37,448 nucleotides of DNA from Nitrospirota bacterium. GTDB taxonomy: Bacteria; Nitrospirota; Thermodesulfovibrionia; Thermodesulfovibrionales; SM23-35. This document shows positions 17,516 to 25,816 of the stretch, piece by piece (positions within the stretch are counted from its first letter, which is position 1; each line of letters starts with the position of its first letter). The stretch spans positions 1-37,448 of the forward strand of contig JACAFE010000038.1 in NCBI GenBank assembly GCA_013388435.1. The letters run 5' to 3'. The notes below the pieces were generated by a model. That model had not been told where the DNA came from and did no database searches. It saw only the letters and a program-made list of their open reading frames with translations. The position numbers and the translations under genes are program-made.

Positions 17516-18103
17516 TTATTTTGAAAGCTTATCTCCTGTTTCTACACATGCTTCATGCAGTGCATTGCTAAGAATTTTTGCAAGAGAGAGAAATGATTTT
17601 TCCTGAAGTTCAATCTTTTTATTTATTCTCGAGCGTTCAATTTCGTTTCCTTCAGGAGAGATTAACACATAATCAAATAATAATTCTCCATAAGAAATAT
17701 TTTCAGAATCAAATCTCTCAAATCTTTTCAAATCAATCTCAAGGGTATAATACCCTTCCTGAGAAGTATATGATGTTTTAACTTCTTTAAATATTTTCAG
17801 GGATGAAATATAATCTTTCATTACTTTTTTAATAATCTCCTGCGGAGAAGCCTCCCATTTTGAGTATTTTGATATTTCCATTTCATATGGCGAGGTTCTA
17901 TAGACAATATATGGTTGTGATAGATGTCTTGGTGCATTAACAACAATCATGACCAGCTTTTCAGAGAATTTACCTTTGAAATCCTTTTCAGTAAAAGGGT
18001 AATTCATATTGATGCTGTAAATTTTTGTTTGGGGCATAGTACATGCATTCATTAATAAGATTATGGAACAAATTATTAAAAGGCATATATTCTTTTTTTT
18101 CAT
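17516..18103 (-). CDS. Mla/PqiC-like ABC-transport auxiliary lipoprotein
   Basis: 195 aa. The signal peptide ends in a lipobox, LMNAC (about 17-21). The body fits the ABC_trans_aux family (PqiC-like), with KIYSI near the start, APRHLSQPYIVYRTSPYEMEIS, the W-x-x-SPQEIIKKVMKDY block and a GDKLSK ending. PqiC-like lipoproteins sit in the outer membrane and work with MCE proteins. It is the last gene of the seven-gene unit, starting one base after the MlaD stop. Outer-membrane sorting is inferred. Confidence 0.85.
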   Translation of the reverse strand: MKKKNICLLIICSIILLMNACTMPQTKIYSINMNYPFTEKDFKGKFSEKLVMIVVNAPRHLSQPYIVYRTSPYEMEISKYSKWEASPQEIIKKVMKDYISSLKIFKEVKTSYTSQEGYYTLEIDLKRFERFDSENISYGELLFDYVLISPEGNEIERSRINKKIELQEKSFLSLAKILSNALHEACVETGDKLSK

Positions 18104-18104
18104 T

Positions 18105-18980
18105 TTATTCTCCCCTTCCCTCTTTATAAATAAGACTCCATGGTTTATTTTTTATTTCCTGTAAAACTTCCTGGAGTTCCTCGGTTGTTCTTGTCATAGA
18201 GTTAATTAATTGATCAATATTTTTTGACTGGTGTATAACTGTTCTGTCAACTGATTTTGAAGTCTTTTCTATGCTTTTCATCATATCACCAGCTTTATCT
18301 ATATTTTCGCGTGCTTTCTTAAGCAATTGTGAAACATCACCTTTATTGTCCTTAAGAAGACTTTCAATCTCATTTAAAACTTTTTCAAGTCTTTCAGTTG
18401 TATTCTTAAGACTGGCTGCGACTTTATCAATGTTTTCTGAGCTTGTTACTATTGCCTTATTTGTATTGCCAATAATATTCTCAATACCTTTTATATTTCT
18501 TTCAGTAAATATTTTATCAACATCATTTATAAGCTTATCAACAGATAAAGAAAGATTATTTAATTTTGCCATAAGAACATCCATCTGCATATACTCTTCT
18601 GAAGGAATAACAGAACCAACCTTCATAATTTCATTAGTTGTATCTTTTACAGAAAGAAGCATATAAATATCTCCAACAAAACCTATCTGTGTTATATAAG
18701 CCTTTGTTCCTTTGTATAGAACAGTACCTTTTTTCAACCCTATTTCTATAGTAACAGGTTCTCCCGGAGAAACCGGAGGTTTAACACTTAGAACCCTGCC
18801 AACTTTTACTCCACCGAGCTTTACCTGAGCACCTGTTTCAAGCCCTGCAGCATTCAATACTTTCACATAGTAAATGTCAAACTTTTCGAACAATTGACCG
18901 CCACCTATTAGTATTATGAAAATACTGAGTATTGCAATAGCTGAGACAACTATTATTCCAGCCTTAAATTCTTCTTTCAT
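18105..18980 (-). CDS. mlaD: MlaD-like MCE substrate-binding protein
   Basis: About 291 aa. One N-terminal membrane anchor (8-27) is followed by an MCE domain (about 35-110: YYVKVLNAAGLETGAQVKLG, then GVKVGRVLSV). A long helical tail with Asp/Asn-rich heptads covers roughly 130-280, longer than in E. coli MlaD and more like MCE proteins with an extended coiled coil. It would form a periplasmic hexamer that moves phospholipid between membranes. The ATG at 18980 is chosen because GGAG lies 6 bases upstream and it begins just after the MlaF stop. A TTG at 18995 is the longer alternative. Confidence 0.93.
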   Translation of the reverse strand: MKEEFKAGIIVVSAIAILSIFIILIGGGQLFEKFDIYYVKVLNAAGLETGAQVKLGGVKVGRVLSVKPPVSPGEPVTIEIGLKKGTVLYKGTKAYITQIGFVGDIYMLLSVKDTTNEIMKVGSVIPSEEYMQMDVLMAKLNNLSLSVDKLINDVDKIFTERNIKGIENIIGNTNKAIVTSSENIDKVAASLKNTTERLEKVLNEIESLLKDNKGDVSQLLKKARENIDKAGDMMKSIEKTSKSVDRTVIHQSKNIDQLINSMTRTTEELQEVLQEIKNKPWSLIYKEGRGE

Positions 18981-18981
18981 A

Positions 18982-19767
18982 TTACTCTCCTGCAATTACC
19001 CTGAAATAATCATCAGGTGAATATTTTTCCTCCTCGGGTTGCCTTTCAAGAAACATTCTGATTCTTGGATTATCAGAATTCTTCAACTCATTGAGTGTTC
19101 CTGTAAAAATCACATATCCTTTGTCAAGCATAATAATATAATCAGCTATTTTGAATACACTTGGCAATTCATGAGTTACAACAATGATTGTCATTCTAAA
19201 AACCTTATTCAATTTAATGATAAGTTCATCAAGCCCCGCAGCGGTAACAGGGTCAAGTCCTGCTGAAGGCTCATCGAAAAAAAGCATTTCAGGATCTAAA
19301 GCAAGTGCCCTCGCAAGCCCTGCTCTTTTTTTCATTCCTCCCGAAAGCTGTGAAGGATAGAAAGAATCAAAACCCGAAAGCCCAACAAGGTCAAGTTTCA
19401 TCCTGACCATTATTTCAATAGTTGATTCTTTAAGTTTTGTATGTTCGTGTAAGGGCAAAGCAACATTTTCAAGAATTGTCATTGAATTTAGCAAGGCAGC
19501 TCCCTGAAAAAGTATACCCATTTTTTTCCTTATTTCATTCATTTGATCTTCGTTCAATTTTGTTATATCATTTCCATTTATAATTATTTTTCCCGATGTT
19601 GGCTTCAGCAATCCTATAAGGTGCTTTAACAAAGTGCTCTTTCCACATCCACTTCCTCCGAGTATTACTGTAATCGAACTCTTCGGGATGGAGAAAGATA
19701 TATTTTTTAATATCTCTCTATCGCCATAATGTGTTATCAGGTTCTCTACTTCTATTACTTTTTCCAT
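18982..19767 (-). CDS. mlaF: MlaF-like ABC transporter ATPase
   Basis: About 261 aa cytoplasmic ATPase of the lipid transporter. Walker A LGGSGCGKST, signature LSGGMKKRAGLARALALDP, Walker B MLFFDEPSAGLDP and switch His in VVTHEL are all present. The GGMKKRAGLARALALDP form is characteristic of MlaF/TTG2A proteins. The ATG at 19767 begins one base after the MlaE stop and gives the usual N-terminus (MEKVIEVENLITHYG). A longer form from 19815 would add 16 residues overlapping mlaE and looks artefactual. Confidence 0.96.
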   Translation of the reverse strand: MEKVIEVENLITHYGDREILKNISFSIPKSSITVILGGSGCGKSTLLKHLIGLLKPTSGKIIINGNDITKLNEDQMNEIRKKMGILFQGAALLNSMTILENVALPLHEHTKLKESTIEIMVRMKLDLVGLSGFDSFYPSQLSGGMKKRAGLARALALDPEMLFFDEPSAGLDPVTAAGLDELIIKLNKVFRMTIIVVTHELPSVFKIADYIIMLDKGYVIFTGTLNELKNSDNPRIRMFLERQPEEEKYSPDDYFRVIAGE

Positions 19768-19768
19768 T

Positions 19769-20575
19769 TCAGGTGAAATAATAAAATAGTGCTGTGAAAA
19801 ATAAGTCAGATACAATTACAAGAAATATGGATGCAACAACAGCTGATGTAGTTCTTAAGCCAACTTCCTCAGCTCCACCTTTTACCATAAAACCCTGATA
19901 TACACCAACTATTGTTATCACCACCCCAAATGCCCATGCTTTCATGAGCCCGGTTAGTACATCTTTAACCAGAAGAGCGTTTACAGTTTGATTAAAATAA
20001 TTTAAAGGATGTATTTCAAGAATAGTCGTTGATAATACAAATCCACCGAATATTCCAATCAAATCGGAAAAAACCGTAAGTGCAGGAACCATTATCATCA
20101 GTGCTACAAGTTTTGGAACAACAATAAATCTGACCGGATTTATTCCCATGCTTATCAATGCATCGATCTCTTCTGCAGCTTTCATTGAACCAATCTCCGC
20201 AGCATATGCAGAGCCGCTTCTTCCCGAGACAATTATTGCCGTAATTATAGGTCCGAGCTCTCTCGTAAGAGAAACTCCAACAAGATTTGCAACATAAATT
20301 AAAGCTCCCACTTTCTTAAGTTGATAAGCAGCCTGAAAAGCAAGAATAACACCTATAAAAAAAGATATTACAGATATTATAGGAACTGAATTATATCCAG
20401 CCTTAACCATCTCGTTAATACAGGCTTTAACCCTGATCGGGAATCCCTTAAACGGGGAAATAAAAGCCCAGTAAAAGATCTCATTTATAATATGTGAAAT
20501 ATTATGTATGCTTATTCTGACAGGTTTTGTTTTACTGCCTATGACTTCTATGAAATTCCTATATTCCGAAGGCAT
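19769..20575 (-). CDS. mlaE: MlaE-like ABC permease
   Basis: About 268 aa with five to six membrane segments. The MlaE family signature is clear: GRSGSAYAAEIGSMKAAEE, IDALISMGINP, then RFIVVPKLVALMIMVP. It forms the inner-membrane channel with MlaF and MlaD. The ATG at 20575 (MPSEYRNF) is preferred because AGGA lies about 9 bases upstream. A TTG at 20611 would add 12 residues. The start overlaps the STAS gene by 17 bases, so the two are translationally coupled. Confidence 0.94.
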   Translation of the reverse strand: MPSEYRNFIEVIGSKTKPVRISIHNISHIINEIFYWAFISPFKGFPIRVKACINEMVKAGYNSVPIISVISFFIGVILAFQAAYQLKKVGALIYVANLVGVSLTRELGPIITAIIVSGRSGSAYAAEIGSMKAAEEIDALISMGINPVRFIVVPKLVALMIMVPALTVFSDLIGIFGGFVLSTTILEIHPLNYFNQTVNALLVKDVLTGLMKAWAFGVVITIVGVYQGFMVKGGAEEVGLRTTSAVVASIFLVIVSDLFFTALFYYFT

Positions 20576-20891
20576 CTTCAAATGTCCTGTAAATCTCAAA
20601 CACCCTGTCAAGTCTCGAAAATCTGAATATTTCCATTATATTCTCGGGTAATCCGTAGAAAAATAATCTGCTACCGGATGTTCTTATCGCCTTAAGTCCT
20701 TCAACAAATGTGGCAATACCTGAGCTGTCAATGTAAGTAACATCAGAAAAATCAACACAAACACACTGATTTCTTGAATTTTTTATTAAAGACAGTAGAA
20801 TTTCCCGGAGTTCAGGAGAAGTATGCATATCTATATCACCCGTGATTTTTAGCTTTTTATTCCCTTTAATTTCTATTATCTCGGTTTTCAT
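20559..20891 (-). CDS. STAS-domain protein, anti-sigma antagonist or MlaB-like
   Basis: 110-aa single STAS domain. LKITGDIDMHTSPELREIL at 14-32 and VDFSDVTYIDSSGIATFVE at 46-64 match SpoIIAA/RsbV-type proteins, including the phosphorylatable serine in DSSG (Ser56/57). Its gene overlaps the preceding HATPase kinase by 4 bases and the following MlaE permease by 17. By position and length it could be the MlaB subunit that binds MlaF, and by neighbours it is an anti-sigma antagonist. It may be both, with phosphorylation controlling the transporter. That is inference. Confidence 0.88.
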   Translation of the reverse strand: MKTEIIEIKGNKKLKITGDIDMHTSPELREILLSLIKNSRNQCVCVDFSDVTYIDSSGIATFVEGLKAIRTSGSRLFFYGLPENIMEIFRFSRLDRVFEIYRTFEDAFGI

Positions 20892-21295
20892 TTCAAATGT
20901 TTAATAAGAATCAGTCTGTTTCCTTTTTTCTTTTTTTCATCAAGCATAAAAACATCGAAAACTCTTTTTATAAAATGTATTCCAAGTCCTCCCGGTTTTA
21001 TATCATCCAGGTTTCTTCCTTTAAGCTTGTTTATATCGGCTTTTATTCCGTTATCTTCGAGAATAACAGTAATTTGAATTGGAGATAATTTATATTTTAA
21101 TATAATCTTCTTTGTTGTATCGCCTTTATATGCATGCCTGATTATATTTGTACATGCCTCATCAACCGCGAGTTTTAAATCATTCACTATTGTTTCATTA
21201 ATTCCGTATATCTCTCCTATCTTTGAAGTAATACTCCTCACTATAGATAGAAATTTTGGATGAGAAGGTATTGTTATTTTAAATGAATCTTTCAC
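20888..21295 (-). CDS. RsbW/SpoIIAB-like serine kinase (HATPase_c_2)
   Basis: 135 aa GHKL ATPase. The N-box reads DEACTNIIRHAY (45-56), followed by DNGIKAD (81-87) and PGGLGIHFIKRVFD (101-114) for ATP binding. Such proteins phosphorylate a STAS partner and bind a sigma factor or another target. It overlaps both neighbours by 4 bases (ATGA type), between a PP2C phosphatase and a STAS protein, which completes a classical partner-switch cassette. No sigma factor is encoded nearby, so the output is open. Confidence 0.92.
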   Translation of the reverse strand: MKDSFKITIPSHPKFLSIVRSITSKIGEIYGINETIVNDLKLAVDEACTNIIRHAYKGDTTKKIILKYKLSPIQITVILEDNGIKADINKLKGRNLDDIKPGGLGIHFIKRVFDVFMLDEKKKKGNRLILIKHLK

Positions 21296-22578
21296 AAACA
21301 GGACACTTCCATAATTGTAATATCATCAGCCATTTCTGTATTTTTTGAATATTCATTAATAAGGCCTGTTATTCTTTCAATCAAATTTTCAATATTTCGA
21401 TTTTCCCTGATAAACTCCAGAATAGTATTAAACCCTATTCGCTCTCCTGAAATATTCTTTGCTTCAAATACTCCATCTGTAAGCATAATAAGCCTATCAC
21501 CGTTCTTTAAAATAACCCTATTCTCATCAAAGTCAGTCTCAATAATTCCAAGTGGAGGTCCAGATGACATTTCCAGAACATATACTTCATCTTTCTTTAT
21601 CATTATGCAGGGAGGATGCCCTGCAACCGAAATAACTGCTTCACCATCTTCGACATCAACAATAAGATATATAGCGGTAAGAAACATTCCTCTTGGCGCA
21701 CCGGATAGTACTTTATTCAATTTATTCATAACATCCGAAGGGGAATTAATTCCACGAGAAATATACCTGAAATCACTTATTATCTTTGCCATATATAAAG
21801 CAGCAGAAACACCTTTACCCGAAACATCACCAATAAAAATACCTGCTTTATTTATGTCAGGTTCTACAAAATCATAAAGGTCTCCTCCAACATGTCTTGC
21901 GGGTATATTTATAGCAGACACTCTAATTCTTCCTTTTTCAAAAACAGGTTTTTCAGGCAAAAAACTTTTTTGCAATGTTGCGGCAATTTCGAGTTCTTGT
22001 TTAATTCTTTCTTTTTCAAGAGTTTCAGCATGGTATAGTGCATTTTCTATTGCAGTTGCAAAATGTCTTGTGAGTATACTTAATATTTCAAGGTCATAAT
22101 CTTCTTTTTGAGGATTAATTATTTCGGCAACTCCTATCAAACCCCGTCTTCCGATTAAAGGAGCAGCAATAAGTGATTTTGTTTCAAAACCTGTCATTTT
22201 ATCCACGTCATGAAAAAATCTTTTATCTTTTTTTACATCCTTTATTACAACAATTTGTTGATTTTGAGCAACCCATCCTGCTATACCCTGTCCCATATCA
22301 AGAGTTATTTTTTTCTTTAACAATTCAGATGTTTCCTCTTCACCACATATTGCAACTTCAAACTCAAGTTTATTATTATTCTTATTATAGATAAGTATGG
22401 AACATGCATCAGCACTTAAAATTTCCTTTGCTTTCTCCATAACAAGAGACATCAGTTCACGGATATCCAGTGTTGATGATATAATAGAAGAAACTTCTGT
22501 AAGAATTCTTAAGGTTTCAACTCTTTTTTCGAGATTTCTAATGTACTCTTTATTATTTGATTTTCTAACCATTTCCAA
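21292..22578 (-). CDS. GAF-PP2C (RsbU/SpoIIE-type) phosphatase
   Basis: 428 aa soluble sensor phosphatase. A short coiled coil (10-30) leads to a GAF domain (about 35-185, with GQGIAGWVAQNQQIVVIKDV). A linker helix (LEKERIKQELEIAATLQKSF) precedes the PP2C/SpoIIE domain (about 200-428). Metal-ligand motifs are VGGDLYDF, FIGDVSGKGVSAALYM and MLTDGVFEAKN. It would dephosphorylate the STAS protein in response to whatever GAF senses. It is the first gene of the unit. The start may be TTG at 22578 or ATG at 22572; neither has a decisive ribosome site. Confidence 0.95.
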   Translation of the reverse strand: MEMVRKSNNKEYIRNLEKRVETLRILTEVSSIISSTLDIRELMSLVMEKAKEILSADACSILIYNKNNNKLEFEVAICGEEETSELLKKKITLDMGQGIAGWVAQNQQIVVIKDVKKDKRFFHDVDKMTGFETKSLIAAPLIGRRGLIGVAEIINPQKEDYDLEILSILTRHFATAIENALYHAETLEKERIKQELEIAATLQKSFLPEKPVFEKGRIRVSAINIPARHVGGDLYDFVEPDINKAGIFIGDVSGKGVSAALYMAKIISDFRYISRGINSPSDVMNKLNKVLSGAPRGMFLTAIYLIVDVEDGEAVISVAGHPPCIMIKKDEVYVLEMSSGPPLGIIETDFDENRVILKNGDRLIMLTDGVFEAKNISGERIGFNTILEFIRENRNIENLIERITGLINEYSKNTEMADDITIMEVSCL

Positions 22579-22597
22579 TTATTCTTCAATTTGAATA

Positions 22598-22626
22598 AGA
22601 TAACAGATAACTATATATACAGTCAA
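22598..22626 (-). promoter_or_regulatory. Sigma-70-type promoter for the partner-switch/Mla operon
   Basis: On the minus strand TTGACT (22626-22621) and TTATCT (22603-22598) are separated by exactly 17 bases. It lies in the 112-base gap between the NusG paralogue and the phosphatase gene, so the downstream unit need not depend on read-through from the exopolysaccharide operon. The predicted start near 22591 leaves a very short leader. Confidence 0.5.
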
Positions 22627-22690
22627 AATATATATATTCATCTTTTACAGCAATATTTATGCTATCTCTTTTATAAACGTATTCTCTGAA

Positions 22691-23173
22691 TCAAGCTATT
22701 TCAAGATAGGTTCCATTAATTACAACCTTATAATTAAGAGTTTCAAGAAGTATCATTACTCTATCAGAGCCTTTAAGTTCTTTTTCAAATATTCCGTAAA
22801 AATTTTTTAAAGGACCTTCCCTGATAAGAACCTTTTCTCCTTTTTTAAATTTGTGTGGTTTTATAATCACAAAACTATCTTCATTCATATTTTCTTTTAT
22901 AGCTTTAATTATTTCTTCGTGAACCACTATTGGATTTTGCCTACCAACAATATAGCGAACACCCCGTGTATATGTAATCATATGAGAATATTTATCTTTA
23001 TCAAAATCAGCAAATATATAACAGGGGAACAAAGGTTCAATGACTTCTGTCAATTTATTGTTTTTGAACTTTTTTATTCTCAACCTGGCATTGATTACTT
23101 CTATCCCGGCATTCTTAAGATGGCTCGAAACTGTATCTTCTTTGCCTGATTTCACATAAATTGCATACCACAT
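22691..23173 (-). CDS. NusG paralogue (RfaH/UpxY/LoaP-type antiterminator)
   Basis: 160 aa. An N-terminal NGN domain (WYAIYVKSGKEDTVSSHL, EPLFPCYIFADFD, RGVRYIVGRQNPIVV) is joined to a C-terminal KOW domain (FKKGEKVLIREGPLKNFYGIF). Housekeeping NusG normally sits beside secE and rplK, whereas specialised paralogues sit in polysaccharide loci and help RNA polymerase through long operons. Here it is the last gene of the exopolysaccharide operon, 4 bases after the O-antigen ligase. Any ops-like recruitment site is not identified. Confidence 0.9.
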   Translation of the reverse strand: MWYAIYVKSGKEDTVSSHLKNAGIEVINARLRIKKFKNNKLTEVIEPLFPCYIFADFDKDKYSHMITYTRGVRYIVGRQNPIVVHEEIIKAIKENMNEDSFVIIKPHKFKKGEKVLIREGPLKNFYGIFEKELKGSDRVMILLETLNYKVVINGTYLEIA

Positions 23174-23177
23174 AATA

Positions 23178-24602
23178 TTATATTAACTCTTTTGAGTTTT
23201 CATAGTTTGCATAGTTTACAAAGTTTTCTTCGTTTTTATTTTGATTTACACTTAACGCATGACATTCTATATCATGTGGTTCTATTTTTGATGAAGCTGC
23301 CAGTATTGCCATTATAAAAGCCAATAACAATAAGTTTGAGGTTATATGAAGATTAAAATCAAATATACTATGGACAATAATAGTCATGACAGAAGAAACG
23401 AGTGAAATTCTGATGATACCCAATTCACCTCGCCAGATTCCTTTCAAGCAATGGATAATATAAAAATAGAGAAATATTGCTAATAAAATAATACCTGCTA
23501 TGCCAGCTTCAAATAAAAATTCAACATAATCATTATGAGCATGATCGTAAATTACAGTTGAAGGTTTTGATGAATAAACTGGAAAAACATTTACAAAAGT
23601 ACCTAATCCGCTTCCAGTTAAAATAAACTCTTTAGCTCCTTTGCATGTATCAGTCCAGATAGTAAATCTTTCCTCGGTAGTTAGATCTGTGCGATAAAAT
23701 CTTTCTATTACAGGATCAACACCAAGATATATTAAATAACTACTTAGAACCATGATAAAAATTAAAAGAGCTATTTTTTTATTGTGTCTAAATTTTTCAT
23801 TTACTATGAAAGCAGAAAAAACAGTAATTGAAATTATAAAACTTATTATGCCTGCTCTTGATAGAGACATAAAAACAGAAACTGTCATTATCACTGCAAA
23901 GAAACCAAATAAAATTTGTTTCTCTTTGCTTTTTCGTATAAAAGCTATACCAAGAGTTGCAGGAATCAACATATCAATAAAGCCTGCATAATGGTTCCTA
24001 TTAACAAAAGGTCCAAAGGGACTTCCCGAGGTTACTTCTCTTAACCAGTAAATTTTACCATTCCATGTTGCCATTTGAATTAAAGCAAAAAAAGCCAGAA
24101 TAAATCCAAATACACTTAAAATCTTTATACTTCTTTCAATAGATAATCTGTCACGGGCCAGAAAATAAACTGGAATAAAAACAGCTATACTGTACAATAT
24201 TTGCTGAATATTTGATATTGTTCTATATGGGTTAAGGCTTATCGGGATAAAACTGCTTTTTGTTAACGAGTAAAAAGTATAAAGTTCATATGCTTTCGGT
24301 GAAATAATTTTAAGTATTTGTTCTGGCAATGGCAAAATTTGAATAAATGCATATAAAGGAAGAGCGCAGATTGCGGCAATAATTTTTACATCATCAAAGC
24401 TGATTTTTCTTATGTTGCAATCTGCAAACTCAGAATCTTTTCTGCATGAAATAATAATCCAGATTACAAAAAGTGTTAGTATAAAAATTCCAGCAATTGA
24501 CGACGACCATATCTCTACAGCTCCAAAACTTAATGCAGAAAAAATAATTATTGACAGAATAATATAAATTATTTTTGAGTAAGAATTATCTGGTCTATCC
24601 AT
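23178..24602 (-). CDS. O-antigen ligase/Wzy-type membrane polymerase
   Basis: 474 aa with about ten to twelve membrane segments and a large external loop. The Wzy_C/WaaL-family region includes the NRNHYAGFIDMLIPATLG stretch and the DHAHNDYVEFLFEAGIAGI motif at its periplasmic face. Such proteins polymerise or ligate undecaprenyl-linked glycans. Its start overlaps the TPR/jelly-roll gene by 34 bases. A hydrophilic Asn-rich tail follows the last span. Ligase and polymerase cannot be told apart from sequence; in an operon with Wza and Wzc, a polymerase role is more likely. Confidence 0.88.
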   Translation of the reverse strand: MDRPDNSYSKIIYIILSIIIFSALSFGAVEIWSSSIAGIFILTLFVIWIIISCRKDSEFADCNIRKISFDDVKIIAAICALPLYAFIQILPLPEQILKIISPKAYELYTFYSLTKSSFIPISLNPYRTISNIQQILYSIAVFIPVYFLARDRLSIERSIKILSVFGFILAFFALIQMATWNGKIYWLREVTSGSPFGPFVNRNHYAGFIDMLIPATLGIAFIRKSKEKQILFGFFAVIMTVSVFMSLSRAGIISFIISITVFSAFIVNEKFRHNKKIALLIFIMVLSSYLIYLGVDPVIERFYRTDLTTEERFTIWTDTCKGAKEFILTGSGLGTFVNVFPVYSSKPSTVIYDHAHNDYVEFLFEAGIAGIILLAIFLYFYIIHCLKGIWRGELGIIRISLVSSVMTIIVHSIFDFNLHITSNLLLLAFIMAILAASSKIEPHDIECHALSVNQNKNEENFVNYANYENSKELI

Positions 24603-25816
24603 ACACTCCCGCTTATTTTATTATCAAGTTTTTGTGACCTATCTCTTTTTATCATTATAGTTAACGCATTGCATGTGTTTGGAACTTTGAAGTCAATTAA
24701 TAATTCTTTCCAGAAATTAGTTCCGGTTACAACTTCTGAATTAACATTTAATTCCTTACAGTCATGTCCTGTAATGTTAAAATAAATTCCATTTGTGGTA
24801 GTAATTTTATTTGTCTTTATATTTGCTTTTAATCTATAAGCTGCTCCTGGTTTAACCATAACAACCTGGGAAGCAAGTGTAATCCCGAGATTTTCTGTTC
24901 CATTAAAATCAATTCCGAGAGAACGTTTTCCATGTATATGAATGTCATTATCTATATAAATATCCACTCCTTTAGCCTCATTAATTTTCCAGTCAAAACC
25001 ACCTCTTAACATTTTAAGTTCAAAGCTATTATTCCATATTTCTGAAGCATTTTCATTTTCCGATTTTTGGAATTTTGCTGAAATGAATTTATCCCAGATT
25101 TCTTTTGCTTCTTCATAATAATGTTCTGATATTAAAAAATCAGTATATTTAAGAATTAATTCATCTTCAACATTCTGTTTATATAAGTTTTTCCAGACAT
25201 TTTTAGCATCATTTATTCTTTTGGTAGAAATTAAATAGAGCAAATAATTTTTGTGATAAGAATAATTGTATGGTAAAAGTACATTAATTATATCATCAGA
25301 ATTAACTGGCAATTTATAAAGTAAATCATAAACAGTTTGTTGAGCCCCGGGATTAAGAATTATAAATTGCTTAAAATTTTGTAACGCATCTTTAATGTTA
25401 TTGTTATTTAAATAAAAAAGACCTGCTTCCCATATTATTTGAGGATTATTAGCATTGAGAGCAACAGCCCTTTTAAGCGTTTCACCAGCTTGTAAAATTT
25501 GTCCTTGTGTTTTATAAATATTTGCAAGATCAAGCCAGCAGCCGCCCTGCAGAGGATTCCTTTTTAATGATTCAAAATAATATTTTTTGGCTTTTTCCAT
25601 ATTTATCTGGTAGATGTCGTACTGATAAAATCTTCCGAGAAGATAATAATAAGTCGCATTGTCTCTATCAAATGAAATAGCAGAAGAAAGTCCTTTTTCA
25701 TCTATTTTTCTTAAAACCATGAAACCTAAAAGCTGAGAAATAATAATTGAAAGAATAAAAAGATAAAGGGGAATGATTATTGAGAGAATTAAAATACAGC
25801 TTTCATTTCTTTTCAT
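24569..25816 (-). CDS. Membrane-anchored TPR protein with C-terminal jelly-roll domain
   Basis: 415 aa. An N-terminal membrane anchor (9-33) is followed by several TPR helices (about 50-270; for example YYFESLKRNPLQGGCWLDLA and AGETLKRAVALNANNP). A beta-rich domain occupies about 280-413 (FDWKINEAKGVDIYIDNDIH, HGKRSLGIDFNG, VKPGAAYRLKANIKT, GSVWIDQIIL). That pattern is typical of carbohydrate-binding jelly rolls. It overlaps the kinase gene by 14 bases. A periplasmic scaffold that touches the polymer is plausible; the exact role is unknown. Confidence 0.78.
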   Translation of the reverse strand: MKRNESCILILSIIIPLYLFILSIIISQLLGFMVLRKIDEKGLSSAISFDRDNATYYYLLGRFYQYDIYQINMEKAKKYYFESLKRNPLQGGCWLDLANIYKTQGQILQAGETLKRAVALNANNPQIIWEAGLFYLNNNNIKDALQNFKQFIILNPGAQQTVYDLLYKLPVNSDDIINVLLPYNYSYHKNYLLYLISTKRINDAKNVWKNLYKQNVEDELILKYTDFLISEHYYEEAKEIWDKFISAKFQKSENENASEIWNNSFELKMLRGGFDWKINEAKGVDIYIDNDIHIHGKRSLGIDFNGTENLGITLASQVVMVKPGAAYRLKANIKTNKITTTNGIYFNITGHDCKELNVNSEVVTGTNFWKELLIDFKVPNTCNALTIMIKRDRSQKLDNKISGSVWIDQIILTQK

